This document shows, piece by piece, positions 49,131-59,291 of a stretch of 64,000 nt of DNA. Source of the DNA: Geobacter sp. UBA2189 (GTDB lineage Bacteria; Desulfobacterota; Desulfuromonadia; Geobacterales; Pseudopelobacteraceae); NCBI GenBank assembly GCA_002328035.1, contig DCVL01000017.1, positions 254,443-318,442 on the forward strand, written 5' to 3'. Under the pieces are notes generated by a model that searched no databases, was not told where the DNA came from, and saw nothing but the letters and a program-made list of their open reading frames with translations. The position numbers were made by a program, and so were the translations under genes. Each line of letters begins with the position of its first letter. Positions within the stretch are counted from its first letter, which is position 1.

Positions 49131-50514
49131 CATAGAACAGCTGATAAAAATTACCGGTGGCAGATTGACAGGTTCTGTTAATGGTATGGTTAGCGGCATC
49201 TCTACGGATTCGCGCACTATTTCCCCTGGCGAGCTTTTCGTCCCTTTAAGGGGAGACCGGTTTGATGGCCATGATTACATAGCCAGGGTTGCCGAGCGTG
49301 GTATAAAGGTCGCTTTATGTTCAGAAATATGGTTGCGACAGCATAGCCCGCCGGAATCATTAAGCTGTATTGCTGTGGCTAATACCCTTCATGCCTTGGG
49401 TGAACTGGCTCTTGCATTCAGGAAGAGGTTTGCCCTGACCATGGTGGGAGTTACAGGCAGTAACGGGAAAACCACTGCTAAGGAGATGCTTGCAAATATT
49501 CTGTGCAAGCTTGATTTGGGTCTTAAAACCAGCGGTAACCTTAATAATCTGATAGGGCTTCCACAGATGGTCTTTCAGTTGAGGCCGGAGCATTGCTGGG
49601 CTGTGCTTGAGATGGGAATGAGTGAGCCAGGAGAGATAGATCGTCTTGCAGAGATTGCCCAACCGACTATCGGAATAGTTTTAAATGCCTTTCCTGCACA
49701 TCTGTTGACTATGGGAACAGTGGAGGCTGTAGCAAAGGCTAAAGGAGAACTGCTTAATCGGATCCAGGATGGTGGAGTTGCCGTTGTTAACGCTGATGAT
49801 CCTCGTATAGCATCGCTGCCACAGAACTCCTCGGCGAGAAGAGTCAGTTTTGGAATCAAGCGTGGTGAGGTTCGGGCGTACGGGATCAGATCGCTTGGGG
49901 TTTCAGGACAGCTGTTTACGCTGATTACTCCAAAGGGTAATGCAGAGGTTCAGCTGAAGGCTCTTGGAGAACACAACATATATAACGCGTTGGCTTCGGC
50001 AGCGGCGCTCCTTGAAATTACAGGTATTGAGACCATAGTTGAGGGGCTTGAGTCATTTACCCCGTACACAGGACGTTTCAGACATGAACAGATAAGAGGC
50101 AACCGTCTGCTGATTGATGACAGTTACAATGCCAACCCGGCATCATGCGCGGCAGCTTTGGCAACAGTTAATGAAATAAAAGGCAAGGGGCAGCGTGCTC
50201 TGATTGTACTGGGTGATATGCTGGAGCTGGGGGCTGGTGAGAAAGAGTTGCACCGGCAGTTAGGTGTAAAGGCGGCGGAAGTTGCAGATCGTCTATACCT
50301 GTTGGGAAATATGACAAAGGAAACTGCAGCGGCTGCTGTAGAAGCAGGTATGAAACCGGACGCAGTCTTTCATGCTGCGGATCATGATGAAATTTCCAGG
50401 GATATTATCCGTTTTGGAGAAAATGGTGATCTGATACTGGTTAAGGGGTCAAGAGGTATGCAGATGGAAAAAATTGCAGCAGCTATTCGGTCGGAAGCTG
50501 CTAAAGAGGATTAA
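49123..50514 (+). CDS. murF: UDP-MurNAc-tripeptide:D-Ala-D-Ala ligase MurF
   Basis: A 463-residue ligase. Motifs are ISTDSRTISPGELFVPLRGDRFDGHDYI, the ATP loop GVTGSNGKTTAKEML, LEMGMSEPGEI, INADDP-type VNADDPRIA and DDSYNANPAS. It overlaps murE by 8 bases and lacks its own strong ribosome-binding site, so translational coupling is likely. It completes the UDP-MurNAc-pentapeptide. Confidence 0.96.
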   Translation: MFSIEQLIKITGGRLTGSVNGMVSGISTDSRTISPGELFVPLRGDRFDGHDYIARVAERGIKVALCSEIWLRQHSPPESLSCIAVANTLHALGELALAFRKRFALTMVGVTGSNGKTTAKEMLANILCKLDLGLKTSGNLNNLIGLPQMVFQLRPEHCWAVLEMGMSEPGEIDRLAEIAQPTIGIVLNAFPAHLLTMGTVEAVAKAKGELLNRIQDGGVAVVNADDPRIASLPQNSSARRVSFGIKRGEVRAYGIRSLGVSGQLFTLITPKGNAEVQLKALGEHNIYNALASAAALLEITGIETIVEGLESFTPYTGRFRHEQIRGNRLLIDDSYNANPASCAAALATVNEIKGKGQRALIVLGDMLELGAGEKELHRQLGVKAAEVADRLYLLGNMTKETAAAAVEAGMKPDAVFHAADHDEISRDIIRFGENGDLILVKGSRGMQMEKIAAAIRSEAAKED

Positions 50515-50519
50515 AAACG

Positions 50520-51596
50520 ATGCTCTTTCATCTTTTCTACCCGTTGGCTTCAAATTTGAAAATATTGAATATCTTCAAATATCTGACATTCAGAACTATC
50601 TACTCAATGATTACAGCTCTGATCGTATGTTTTATACTTGGCCCATGGATAATCCGCAGGCTTGAAGCTATGCAGGCCAGGCAGGTTATTCGGACAGATG
50701 GCCCTGAATCGCATCTTGAAAAACAGGGAACCCCTACAATGGGGGGGCTGATAATCCTTAGTGCAATAGTTTTGCCTACCTTGCTCTGGGCTGATCTTAC
50801 CAATCCGTATATCTGGGTCACCATATTTATAATCGTAGGATATGGTCTGATAGGTTTTATGGACGACTACCTTAAGGTGGTTAAAAAGAATACAAAAGGG
50901 CTTTCTGCCCGTCAGAAGATGTTCTGGCAGATCCTTCTGGCTGGATGCGCGGCACTCTTTCTTTACCTTCGTCCTGGTTTCAACGAGATGCTTTATGTGC
51001 CGTTCTTCAAAAACTTCCACCCTGATCTTGGGTTGTTCTTTATCCCTTTTGTAATTCTTGTAATCGTTGGTGCCAGTAATGCGGTAAATCTGACAGACGG
51101 TCTGGATGGACTTGCCATAGGGCCAGTTACCATCAATGCCGCAACCTACATGCTGTTTGCATATATAGCAGGGCATGCAACCCTCTCTGCATACCTGCAG
51201 ATCCCTCGTGTCGTTGGTGCCGGTGAACTTGCTGTAGTCTGCGGCGCAATGGTTGGAGCCGGACTGGGATTCCTCTGGTTTAACTCCTATCCTGCCGAGG
51301 TTTTTATGGGCGATGTCGGTTCACTCTCTCTTGGAGGTACGCTGGGGATCATCGCTGTTTTAACCAAGCAGGAGATCCTGCTTGTTATCGTAGGGGGGAT
51401 ATTCGTCATTGAGGCTTTGTCGGTAATATTTCAGGTTGGTTCTTACAAGTACCGTGGCAAGCGTATATTCCGGATGGCACCGATCCATCACCACTTTGAG
51501 CTTAAAGGTGTAGCAGAGCCTAAGATCATAGTCCGTTTCTGGATTATTACAATCATTCTTGCCCTGGTTGCCATTTCAACATTAAAGATGCGGTGA
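50520..51596 (+). CDS. mraY: Phospho-MurNAc-pentapeptide translocase MraY
   Basis: A 358-residue integral membrane enzyme making lipid I. Conserved motifs are GTPTMGGLIIL, GFMDDYLKV (catalytic DD), AVNLTDGLDGLA and the substrate-binding MAPIHHHFEL near the C-terminus. About ten transmembrane segments are visible. It starts 5 bases after murF with AGAGG upstream. Confidence 0.97.
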   Translation: MLFHLFYPLASNLKILNIFKYLTFRTIYSMITALIVCFILGPWIIRRLEAMQARQVIRTDGPESHLEKQGTPTMGGLIILSAIVLPTLLWADLTNPYIWVTIFIIVGYGLIGFMDDYLKVVKKNTKGLSARQKMFWQILLAGCAALFLYLRPGFNEMLYVPFFKNFHPDLGLFFIPFVILVIVGASNAVNLTDGLDGLAIGPVTINAATYMLFAYIAGHATLSAYLQIPRVVGAGELAVVCGAMVGAGLGFLWFNSYPAEVFMGDVGSLSLGGTLGIIAVLTKQEILLVIVGGIFVIEALSVIFQVGSYKYRGKRIFRMAPIHHHFELKGVAEPKIIVRFWIITIILALVAISTLKMR

Positions 51597-51597
51597 T

Positions 51598-52938
51598 ATG
51601 GACTTAAAAGGAAAAAAAATCACGGTTATGGGGCTTGCAAAGACCGGAGTTGCTTCCGCCCGTTTTCTGGCAGGCCAAGGGGCAGATGTCACAGCGACAG
51701 ATATGCGGGATGAGGTCGCTCTTGCCGGTCTGCTCGAAGAGCTGTCAGGTTTGGATATCAGATATTTGCTGGGAAGGCATGACGAGGCAGACTTTGTTGG
51801 CGCTGATATGATTGTGGTTTCACCAGGAGTTCCGCAGGAACATCCAATGCTGATAAAGGCAACTGCAGCAGGAGTACCTGTTATCAGCGAGATTGAGCTG
51901 GCCAGCCGCTTTATTGAAGCACCGATTGTCGGTATAACCGGTACAAATGGCAAGACCACTACCACTACGCTGGTCGGAGAACTGTTCAAGGCCAATGGTT
52001 TTGCTACATACACAGGGGGCAATATAGGGGAGCCTTTGATTAATCTTCCCGAGTCTGCTGTGAAGGTTGAACGTGTTGTCGCTGAGATAAGTTCATTCCA
52101 GCTGGAATGGATCTCCGAATTCAGGCCAAGGGTTGCCGCCTTGCTCAACATTAGCGAAGACCATCTTGACCGATATGCCGACTACCAGGATTACATAAAT
52201 GCCAAGCTTAAGATCTTTGAGAACCAGACATCTGAAGATTTTGCAGTAGTAAACCATGATGATGAACTGGTTTGGGAATCAGCTCAGGTGTTAAAGGCTA
52301 GACTGTTCCCTTTCAGCCGAATGCTAGAGCTTGAAGAGGGGATATTTCGGCGCGATGATAATCTGGTTTTTCGTCATAATGGCAAAGAACAGTTTTTCCC
52401 TGTTAAGGGATTCAGGCTTCAAGGAGTCCATAATCTCGAAAACATAATGGCGGCATTGGCCTGCTGTATGCTTTTAGGATGCGAGAGGGATGCAAGCCTT
52501 TTGCTGTTGAACCGTTTTGAAGCTCTGCATCACAGGATGGAGTTTGTACGTGAAGTTGCAGGGGTAAGGTACTACGAGGATAGCAAGGCGACAAATGTTG
52601 GCAGTGTAGCCAAGGCTCTTGAGAGCTTCAATAATATTACCCTGATTGCCGGTGGTAAGGATAAAGGTGGTTCATATCAGCCTTTAGCAAAACTTGTAAG
52701 TCAACGGGTAAGACATCTCCTGCTTATTGGAGAGGCTGCGGAAAGAATGGCTAAGGAGCTTGGCAATCTTACAGATACGCACCGTACAGCCACTCTTGAA
52801 GAAGCGGTAGAGCTTTCTGCCAGACTGACGGGTGCGGGGGGAGTTGTTCTTCTGTCACCAGCATGCTCCAGTTTTGATATGTTTAAGGATTACGAAGAGC
52901 GGGCGCAACGGTTTATCAAGGCAGTAAAAGGACTCTGA
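51598..52938 (+). CDS. murD: UDP-MurNAc-L-alanine:D-glutamate ligase MurD
   Basis: A 446-residue ligase. Motifs are MGLAKTGVASARFL at the N-terminus, VSPGVPQEHP, the ATP loop GITGTNGKTTTTTL, EISSFQLEW, NISEDHLDRY and YEDSKATNVGSV. All three Mur-ligase domains are complete. It starts one base after mraY. Confidence 0.97.
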   Translation: MDLKGKKITVMGLAKTGVASARFLAGQGADVTATDMRDEVALAGLLEELSGLDIRYLLGRHDEADFVGADMIVVSPGVPQEHPMLIKATAAGVPVISEIELASRFIEAPIVGITGTNGKTTTTTLVGELFKANGFATYTGGNIGEPLINLPESAVKVERVVAEISSFQLEWISEFRPRVAALLNISEDHLDRYADYQDYINAKLKIFENQTSEDFAVVNHDDELVWESAQVLKARLFPFSRMLELEEGIFRRDDNLVFRHNGKEQFFPVKGFRLQGVHNLENIMAALACCMLLGCERDASLLLLNRFEALHHRMEFVREVAGVRYYEDSKATNVGSVAKALESFNNITLIAGGKDKGGSYQPLAKLVSQRVRHLLLIGEAAERMAKELGNLTDTHRTATLEEAVELSARLTGAGGVVLLSPACSSFDMFKDYEERAQRFIKAVKGL

Positions 52939-52941
52939 GAG

Positions 52942-54087
52942 ATGACCGGAATCTTCAAAAAGCCGTTCAACCTTGCTGATTATGACCTGCTACTGTTGCT
53001 GATGGTGGTGGCTCTTACCAGTTTTGGTATTGTAATGGTTTATTCAGCATCTTCTGTCATGGCAGCAAAAAACTATCATGATGGAGCCTATTTTCTTAAA
53101 AGGCAGGGTTTGTTTGCACTTATAGGTTTTACTGTGGCAATTCTTGCCATGAGGGTCGATTATCACTTCTGGCGGAAGATGGCAGTACCGCTTTTGTTTG
53201 TCAGTCTTATTCTGCTGCTTCTGGTACTAATACCTGGGATTGGAGGCAAGGTAAAGGGGGCTTCACGCTGGATAAGGCTTCCTGGCTTCAATCTTCAGCC
53301 TTCAGAGTTTACGAAGATTGCGCTTATTATGTATCTGGCCTATTCGATAGACAAGAAACAGGATCGTATAAGGCTTCTGTCGGCTGGATTTCTTCCTTAC
53401 ATGGTAGTGCTTATGATACTGCTTGGGCTTTTGCTTAAGCAGCCTGATATGGGGGCTGCACTCACTCTTGCAGCGGTTACGGTAACAATGCTTTTTGCCG
53501 CAGGAACCAGGCTTGTCTTTATACTGGGAAGCGGGATGGTTGCAATGCCGTTTATGGTTTATCTGGTTGCACATTCGGCCTATCGTCTTAAACGGATACA
53601 GGCATTTATGCATCCTGAACAGGATCCGACAGGGATTGGCTGGCAGATTATCCAGTCAAAATATGCCTTTGGCGCTGGTGGGCTTTTCGGACAAGGTCTG
53701 GGTGAAAGCAGGCAGAAGCTGTTCTATCTACCGGAGGCGCATACCGATTTTATACTGTCCGTAGTAGGTGAAGAACTTGGATTTATAGGCCTGCTCGTTA
53801 TTATCGGGATGTTTTTTATTCTTATCCAGAGATCACTTCGGATAGCCATGGCAGCTCAGGACAGTTTTGGCCGTTTCCTTGCGTTAGGAATTGCGGTGCT
53901 GTTCGGTATTGAGGCGGTGGTCAACATGGGGGTTGTAACAGGGTTGCTTCCGACCAAGGGTCTTGCACTGCCGTTTCTCAGTTATGGTGGCAGCTCTATG
54001 TTGATGAGCCTTTTTGCGGTCGGGATTCTGCTTAACATCTCAGCCGGGCTGAAGCTTGTTCCGCTGACCGGAAAGGATGCTAGATGA
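52942..54087 (+). CDS. ftsW: Septal peptidoglycan polymerase FtsW
   Basis: A 381-residue SEDS-family glycosyltransferase with about ten transmembrane helices. Motifs are GIVMVYSASSVMA, RQGLFALIGF, LPGFNLQPSEFTKIALI, KQPDMGAA, the catalytic-region Asp in EAHTDFILSVVGEELGF, and LPFLSYGGSSM. It polymerises lipid II with FtsI. It starts 3 bases after murD and overlaps murG by 4 bases. Confidence 0.97.
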   Translation: MTGIFKKPFNLADYDLLLLLMVVALTSFGIVMVYSASSVMAAKNYHDGAYFLKRQGLFALIGFTVAILAMRVDYHFWRKMAVPLLFVSLILLLLVLIPGIGGKVKGASRWIRLPGFNLQPSEFTKIALIMYLAYSIDKKQDRIRLLSAGFLPYMVVLMILLGLLLKQPDMGAALTLAAVTVTMLFAAGTRLVFILGSGMVAMPFMVYLVAHSAYRLKRIQAFMHPEQDPTGIGWQIIQSKYAFGAGGLFGQGLGESRQKLFYLPEAHTDFILSVVGEELGFIGLLVIIGMFFILIQRSLRIAMAAQDSFGRFLALGIAVLFGIEAVVNMGVVTGLLPTKGLALPFLSYGGSSMLMSLFAVGILLNISAGLKLVPLTGKDAR

Positions 54088-55211
54088 AACTGATTGTGGC
54101 TGGGGGGGGAACTGGCGGTCATCTGTTTCCAGGGATTGCCATAGCAGAGGAATTTCTCGCCAGAGATCCGTCAAATCAGGTGCTTTTTGTTGGTTCGGAG
54201 CGGGGTATTGAGGCAAAAACCATTCCGCGTCTTGGTTACAGGCTTGAGCTGATCTCTGCAGCCGGAATAAGGGGAAAAGGGAGTATTGCAAAACTGCAAG
54301 GAGCAGCGATGATGCTGTATGGGTATTCGCAATCTCGAAAGATACTACGCAATTTCAAGCCGGATCTGGTTGTAGGAGTCGGAGGTTATGCCTCATTGCC
54401 AATGGTAATGGCGGCCAAAGGGATGGAGATCCCCAGGTATATACATGAACAGAATGCTTTGCCCGGCATGTCTAACAAGGTTCTCTCCCGTGTTGCGAAC
54501 AAGGTCTTTATCTCTCTGGAAGAATCGGAAAGGTTCTTTCCAAAAGATTGCACACAGCTGACCGGCAATCCACTAAGAAGACAGATTCTTGGAATGTTGT
54601 CACAGGCAGGAGAAGATTTGATAAAAGGGGAGAGCGAGTTGTGCGGGGAGGACCTGTTTAACCTCTTTATCTTTGGAGGTAGTCAGGGAGCCCATACCCT
54701 TAATATAGCCCTGCCGGAAGCGGTGGCGCAGATGGATGAGAAGGCTAGAAGCCGCCTTAAGATAACTCACCAGACAGGGGAGAAAGATCTTCAGGAGGTT
54801 AAAAAGGCTTACCTGACTAATGGTTTTACGGCTGATGTACGTCCGTTTATTGACGATATGGCGACGGAGTACCGTAAAGCGGATCTTATAATCTGCAGAG
54901 CCGGTGCGACAACCATTGCAGAGGTTACAGCGCTTGGAAAGGCTTGCCTTTTTGTACCGTTTCCTCATGCAACTGATGACCATCAGAGGCTTAATGCAGA
55001 GGCGCTGCACAAAAAGGGAGCCTGTGAGCTTTTGCTTGAAGAGGAGATACGGGGGAACCGCCGCCTTTCAGATGAAGTTGTCCGTTTGATGGAAGATCGG
55101 ACAGAGTTGCGTAAAATAGGTGAAAATGCAAAAGCTCTGGCACGGCTTGATGCGGCCAGCGTAATTGTGGATGAGATGCTGAAAGGATTGCAGCCATGTA
55201 CGGAAAAATAG
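54084..55211 (+). CDS. murG: Lipid II synthase MurG
   Basis: A 375-residue GT-B glycosyltransferase adding GlcNAc to lipid I. Motifs are VAGGGTGGHLFPGIA, GVGGYASLPMVMAA, IHEQNALPG, FGGSQGAHTLN and the nucleotide-sugar site ICRAGATTIAEVTALGKACLFVPFPHATDDHQ. It overlaps ftsW by 4 bases and murC by 16. Complete length. Confidence 0.97.
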   Translation: MKLIVAGGGTGGHLFPGIAIAEEFLARDPSNQVLFVGSERGIEAKTIPRLGYRLELISAAGIRGKGSIAKLQGAAMMLYGYSQSRKILRNFKPDLVVGVGGYASLPMVMAAKGMEIPRYIHEQNALPGMSNKVLSRVANKVFISLEESERFFPKDCTQLTGNPLRRQILGMLSQAGEDLIKGESELCGEDLFNLFIFGGSQGAHTLNIALPEAVAQMDEKARSRLKITHQTGEKDLQEVKKAYLTNGFTADVRPFIDDMATEYRKADLIICRAGATTIAEVTALGKACLFVPFPHATDDHQRLNAEALHKKGACELLLEEEIRGNRRLSDEVVRLMEDRTELRKIGENAKALARLDAASVIVDEMLKGLQPCTEK

Positions 55212-56566
55212 AGAAGATTCATTTTGTCGGTATTGGTGGAATCGGTATGAGTGGAATCGCAGAGGTTTTGCTGAACCTGGGTTACAAGGTTTCGGGCTCT
55301 GACCTCAGGGATAGTGATACAACAGAGCGACTGCGTACTCTTGGTGGCGAGATCCGTATAGGCCACGCAGCTGAAAACCTTACCAATGTTGATGTGGTTG
55401 TCACGTCTACAGCTGTTCAGAATGACAACCCTGAAGTTCTTGAAGCAAAGTTGAGGATGATTCCTGTTATCCCCAGGGCAGAGATGCTTGCGGAGCTGAT
55501 GCGAATGAAGTACGGCATTGCCATTGCCGGAACACATGGCAAAACAACAACAACCTCAATGGTGGCTACGGTTCTGACGCATGCCGGTATTGATCCGACA
55601 ATCGTTATAGGTGGTAAGCTAAATACGCTTGGAAGCAACGCAAAACTTGGCAAGGGGGAGTACCTTGTAGCAGAGGCGGACGAGTCTGACGGCTCATTCC
55701 TCAAGCTATCCCCATCAATTGCAGTAGTGACAAATATTGATGCGGATCATCTGGATTATTATGAAGGTGGCATTGAGCAGATAAAGGATACCTTTGTAGA
55801 ATTTATAAATAAGATACCATTTTACGGTCTGGCGATTCTATGTCTTGAAGACAGAAACATAGCCGAGATTATCCCGCGTATCAAGAAGCGGTTTATGACC
55901 TACGGACTCTCATCACAGGCGGATCTGCGAGCCACACATATTAAACTTGAAGGGTTTCAGACCACCTTTACCGCCCATTATAAAGGTTATCGTCTTGGAG
56001 ATATAAGTTTCAAAATGCCTGGCGCACACAATGTGCTGAATGCTCTCGCCTGTACCGCTGTCGCCCTTGAGCTGGATCTTTCTTTTGACAAGATTCAGGA
56101 AGGTTTTTCACAGTTTGGGGGGGTTGGTCGCCGTTTTACGGTAAAAGGAGATAAAAACGGAATTATGGTGGTTGATGATTACGGTCATCATCCTGCTGAA
56201 ATTCGCGCTACCCTTGCAGCGGCACGAAACGGATGGCCGGAGCGCAGGCTTGTGGTTGCATTTCAGCCACACCGTTACAGTCGAACAAAAGAGCTGTTCA
56301 ATGAGTTTGTTACCTGTTTCTATGATGCCGATGTTTTAGTAATTACAGATATATACGCCGCAAGTGAGAGGCCGATTCAAAATGTTTCTGCAGAGTTGCT
56401 GTCTGACGAAATCAGGCGCCACGGACAGCGTGATGTTACCTACATTGCGGATAGGACAAGGCTGCCGGAACATCTGGCAGGCTGTATCAAAGAGGGGGAT
56501 ATAGTAATTACTCTGGGAGCTGGCAATATCTGGCAGGCTGCTGAAGAGCTGGTCAGAATATTATAG
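55196..56566 (+). CDS. murC: UDP-N-acetylmuramate:L-alanine ligase MurC
   Basis: A 456-residue ligase adding the first amino acid. Motifs are IHFVGIGGIGMSGIAEVL, VSGSDLRDSDTTERL, the ATP loop GTHGKTTTTSMV, DESDGSFL and VVDDYGHHPAEI. It overlaps murG by 16 bases, the largest overlap in the cluster. A 34-base gap follows before murB. Confidence 0.97.
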   Translation: MYGKIEKIHFVGIGGIGMSGIAEVLLNLGYKVSGSDLRDSDTTERLRTLGGEIRIGHAAENLTNVDVVVTSTAVQNDNPEVLEAKLRMIPVIPRAEMLAELMRMKYGIAIAGTHGKTTTTSMVATVLTHAGIDPTIVIGGKLNTLGSNAKLGKGEYLVAEADESDGSFLKLSPSIAVVTNIDADHLDYYEGGIEQIKDTFVEFINKIPFYGLAILCLEDRNIAEIIPRIKKRFMTYGLSSQADLRATHIKLEGFQTTFTAHYKGYRLGDISFKMPGAHNVLNALACTAVALELDLSFDKIQEGFSQFGGVGRRFTVKGDKNGIMVVDDYGHHPAEIRATLAAARNGWPERRLVVAFQPHRYSRTKELFNEFVTCFYDADVLVITDIYAASERPIQNVSAELLSDEIRRHGQRDVTYIADRTRLPEHLAGCIKEGDIVITLGAGNIWQAAEELVRIL

Positions 56567-56600
56567 TAAACTCTGTTGCTTATGCGGTCTGGTGAATTAG

Positions 56601-57503
56601 ATGAACAATCGCTTTGAAAATATCGCAGACGCTTTTAGGGGGACACTGCTTCTGAATGAGCCGATGAGCCGCCATACTTCATTGAGAGTTGGCGGAATAG
56701 TAGACCTTTACGCCATACCGATGGATTTGGATGACTTGCTGCTGCTTGTCAACTGGCTTGATCTGGAGCAGATGCCACGGATGATCGTGGGTGGCGGTTA
56801 TAATCTGCTGGTTCGTGATGGAGGTATCAGAGGAGCTGTTGTCTCCCTTGAGAAACTTGATACCATAGAAAAGCTTGAGCCATTCTGCATAAAGGCCTGG
56901 GCAGGTGCTGAAAATCTGGCTGTCGTAAGATTCGGGCAGCAACTGGCTCTGGGTGGGGTCGGTTTTATATCAGGGATTCCAGGTACAATCGGCGGTGCTA
57001 TAAGAATGAACGCTGGAGCTTACGGCAACGGACTGCTGGAACATGTTCTCTCTTTAACGATCCTTCGGAATGGAGCCGTTAAGGAGTTGGAACGTAGTCA
57101 TATAAACTATGGCTACCGCTATCTTGAGTTGGATCCTGGAGATATAATTCTGGCAGCCACACTTGAACTTGAGCCGAGGGAACCCCTTGATACTGAAGAT
57201 GAGATCCGGCGGGATCTTGAGTTGAGACGTGCCAGGCATAATGTTGGTTTTCCAAGCGCCGGTTCTTTTTTTAAAAACCCGGGGGGTAAGGCAGCTTGGA
57301 AGCTGATTGATGAAGCAGGCATGCGAGCGTTTACTGTCGGAGGAGCTCAAATGTCAGAAATTCATAGTAATTTTCTTGTTAACCGCGGTTCAGGAACCGC
57401 CACTGACTGCCTGACACTTGCAAGACTGGTAAAAGAAGCGGTCTTTTTAACCTCTGGAGTTCAATTAGAGGAAGAGGTCAGAATTGTGGGGGAGGAACCA
57501 TGA
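56601..57503 (+). CDS. murB: UDP-N-acetylenolpyruvoylglucosamine reductase MurB
   Basis: A 300-residue FAD enzyme completing UDP-MurNAc. Motifs are HTSLRVGG, the FAD-binding VGGGYNLLVRDGGIRGAV, GIPGTIGGAIRMNAGAYG, the catalytic Ser region GSFFKNPGG and SEIHSNFLVNRG. Length fits the short (type II) form. Its stop overlaps ddl by 4 bases. It sits between murC and ddl, a common order in non-enteric proteobacteria. Confidence 0.97.
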   Translation: MNNRFENIADAFRGTLLLNEPMSRHTSLRVGGIVDLYAIPMDLDDLLLLVNWLDLEQMPRMIVGGGYNLLVRDGGIRGAVVSLEKLDTIEKLEPFCIKAWAGAENLAVVRFGQQLALGGVGFISGIPGTIGGAIRMNAGAYGNGLLEHVLSLTILRNGAVKELERSHINYGYRYLELDPGDIILAATLELEPREPLDTEDEIRRDLELRRARHNVGFPSAGSFFKNPGGKAAWKLIDEAGMRAFTVGGAQMSEIHSNFLVNRGSGTATDCLTLARLVKEAVFLTSGVQLEEEVRIVGEEP

Positions 57504-58423
57504 AAGACAAAAAAATCGGCGTTCTCATGGGAGGGCTTTCAGCAGAGCGTGAAGTCTCACTTAAAAGTGGAATGGCAGTACATCTGGCTCTGTTGCAGAT
57601 GGGTTATAATGCTAAGGCTATTGATGCCGGTCGTGACCTGGCAGAGATATTGCGTAAAGAACGGATTGAAGTTGCCTTTATCGCATTGCATGGACGTTAT
57701 GGAGAAGATGGTTGTGTGCAGGGAATCCTGGAGCTGCTTGGCATCCCTTATACAGGATCGGGCGTACTTGCAAGTGCCCTGGCTATGCATAAGCTGTACA
57801 GCAAGCAGGCCTTTGTGGCTGCCGGACTTACCATTACGCCGTACGCGGCAGTAAGGCGTGGTGAATCCTGTACGGCATCTGACCTCCCCTTTCAGCTTCC
57901 GGTTGTTGTCAAACCCGTGCAGGAGGGTTCATCGGTAGGTGTTTCTATAGTAAAAAGCCCTGAAGGAGTTCAGGCTGCCCTTGATGTGGCGTTCAAGTAC
58001 GATGAAATGGTGCTGGTGGAACAGTATGTAAAGGGACGTGAGGTGCAGGTTGGTATTCTTGATAACAGAGCTATCGGTGCCATAGAGATCGTTCCGAAGA
58101 AAGAGTTCTACGACTTTGAGGCCAAATATAGTGATGGTATGGCCGAACATTTCTTCCCCGCAAGGCTTGATACCGGTACATATGAAAGAGTTAAACAGGA
58201 GGGTCTTAAGGCACATCAGGCTCTTGGATGTGACGGTTACTGTCGCGTTGACTTCCTGGTTACCGATGCAGGGGAATGCTACCTGCTTGAGGTCAACACA
58301 TTACCTGGAATGACCGCGCTTTCACTTCTGCCGGAGATTGCGCAGAAGGGAGCAGGTCTCTCTTTTGAACAGTTGGTAGAACGGATACTGCTGTCTGCCA
58401 GTCTTAAGGTGATTCAAAGGTAA
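57500..58423 (+). CDS. ddl: D-alanine:D-alanine ligase
   Basis: A 307-residue ATP-grasp ligase making D-Ala-D-Ala. Motifs are VLMGGLSAEREVSLKSG, ALHGRYGEDGCVQGILELLGIPYTGSGVLASALAMHK, VVVKPVQEGSSVGVS, CRVDFLV and LLEVNTLPGMT. The ligase shows the Tyr in IPYTGSG typical of ligases making D-Ala-D-Ala rather than D-Ala-D-Lac. It has a strong GGGGGAGG site inside murB and overlaps ftsQ by one base. Confidence 0.96.
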   Translation: MKDKKIGVLMGGLSAEREVSLKSGMAVHLALLQMGYNAKAIDAGRDLAEILRKERIEVAFIALHGRYGEDGCVQGILELLGIPYTGSGVLASALAMHKLYSKQAFVAAGLTITPYAAVRRGESCTASDLPFQLPVVVKPVQEGSSVGVSIVKSPEGVQAALDVAFKYDEMVLVEQYVKGREVQVGILDNRAIGAIEIVPKKEFYDFEAKYSDGMAEHFFPARLDTGTYERVKQEGLKAHQALGCDGYCRVDFLVTDAGECYLLEVNTLPGMTALSLLPEIAQKGAGLSFEQLVERILLSASLKVIQR

Positions 58424-59256
58424 TGATGAAGGATCTTCGAAATATTGGCAGTATGCCAAGGAATAAAAGGGTTGCCTCGAACAGAAGTAAGGTGAAAAAG
58501 GAACCGCTTGACCTGAGGAAATATCTGTTACCTCTGATAAGAATAGGGGGAAGGGGTGGACTTCTGGTCTTGCTTGGAGGACTGCTTGCCGCTTCTGTAC
58601 ACACCATGCTTCAGGCAACTCCGTTTTCCGTACAGAAAGTAGAGCTAAAGGGCGCAAAAAAGCTTAAATATGAGGAGATAGTTGCGCTTTCTGGAGTTAA
58701 TCAGGGGCAGAATCTTTTAAGTCTACGTCTGAAAACAATAGGGCAGCAGGTGTCATCGAACCCCTGGGTAGCATCCGTAAGGGTTCAGCGATTTTTCCCT
58801 GGTACTGTTGTCCTGAGTATCACGGAAAGGGAGCCGGTAGCGGTTATAAATATGGGATTGTTATACTACCTTGACAGTAACGGAGAGCCTTTCAAGCCAC
58901 TTGGTTTTGAGGATAATCTTGATTTTCCTGTGCTTACAGGGATAGCTGAAGACGATTTAAACTCAGATCCGCCAAATACACGTAAGGCTCTTAAAAATGC
59001 CTGCGAACTGCTGGATGCGCTTAAACAGCATGGCTCATTTATCCTTGCGGATGTATCAGAGATTCATTACGATAGGGGGCACGGTTTTACAATCTTTACC
59101 AATTCCGAATCCCTGCCGATAAAAATCGGAACCGATGATTTTGAAAGTAAGCTTCAACGCTTTTCAAATATTTACCAGAATCTGATGACGCAACGGCCGG
59201 AGTTGCAGTATATTGATCTGGATTACAACGACCGGATTGTAGTCAAAAAGAGCTGA
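58423..59256 (+). CDS. ftsQ: Cell division protein FtsQ
   Basis: A 277-residue bitopic protein with a basic cytoplasmic N-terminus, one transmembrane helix (GLLVLLGGLLAASVHTML, about 46-63), a POTRA domain (FSVQKVELKGAKKLKYEEIVALSGVNQGQNLLSL) and the FtsQ/DivIB beta domain (NPWVASVRVQRFFPGTVVLSITEREPVAV). It bridges FtsL/FtsB with FtsK in the divisome. It starts at ATG 58423 or at the adjacent ATG 58426. Confidence 0.94.
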   Translation: MMKDLRNIGSMPRNKRVASNRSKVKKEPLDLRKYLLPLIRIGGRGGLLVLLGGLLAASVHTMLQATPFSVQKVELKGAKKLKYEEIVALSGVNQGQNLLSLRLKTIGQQVSSNPWVASVRVQRFFPGTVVLSITEREPVAVINMGLLYYLDSNGEPFKPLGFEDNLDFPVLTGIAEDDLNSDPPNTRKALKNACELLDALKQHGSFILADVSEIHYDRGHGFTIFTNSESLPIKIGTDDFESKLQRFSNIYQNLMTQRPELQYIDLDYNDRIVVKKS

Positions 59257-59291
59257 ACAGTGGTTTAGCTCCCCTACAGGAGGGATGGAAT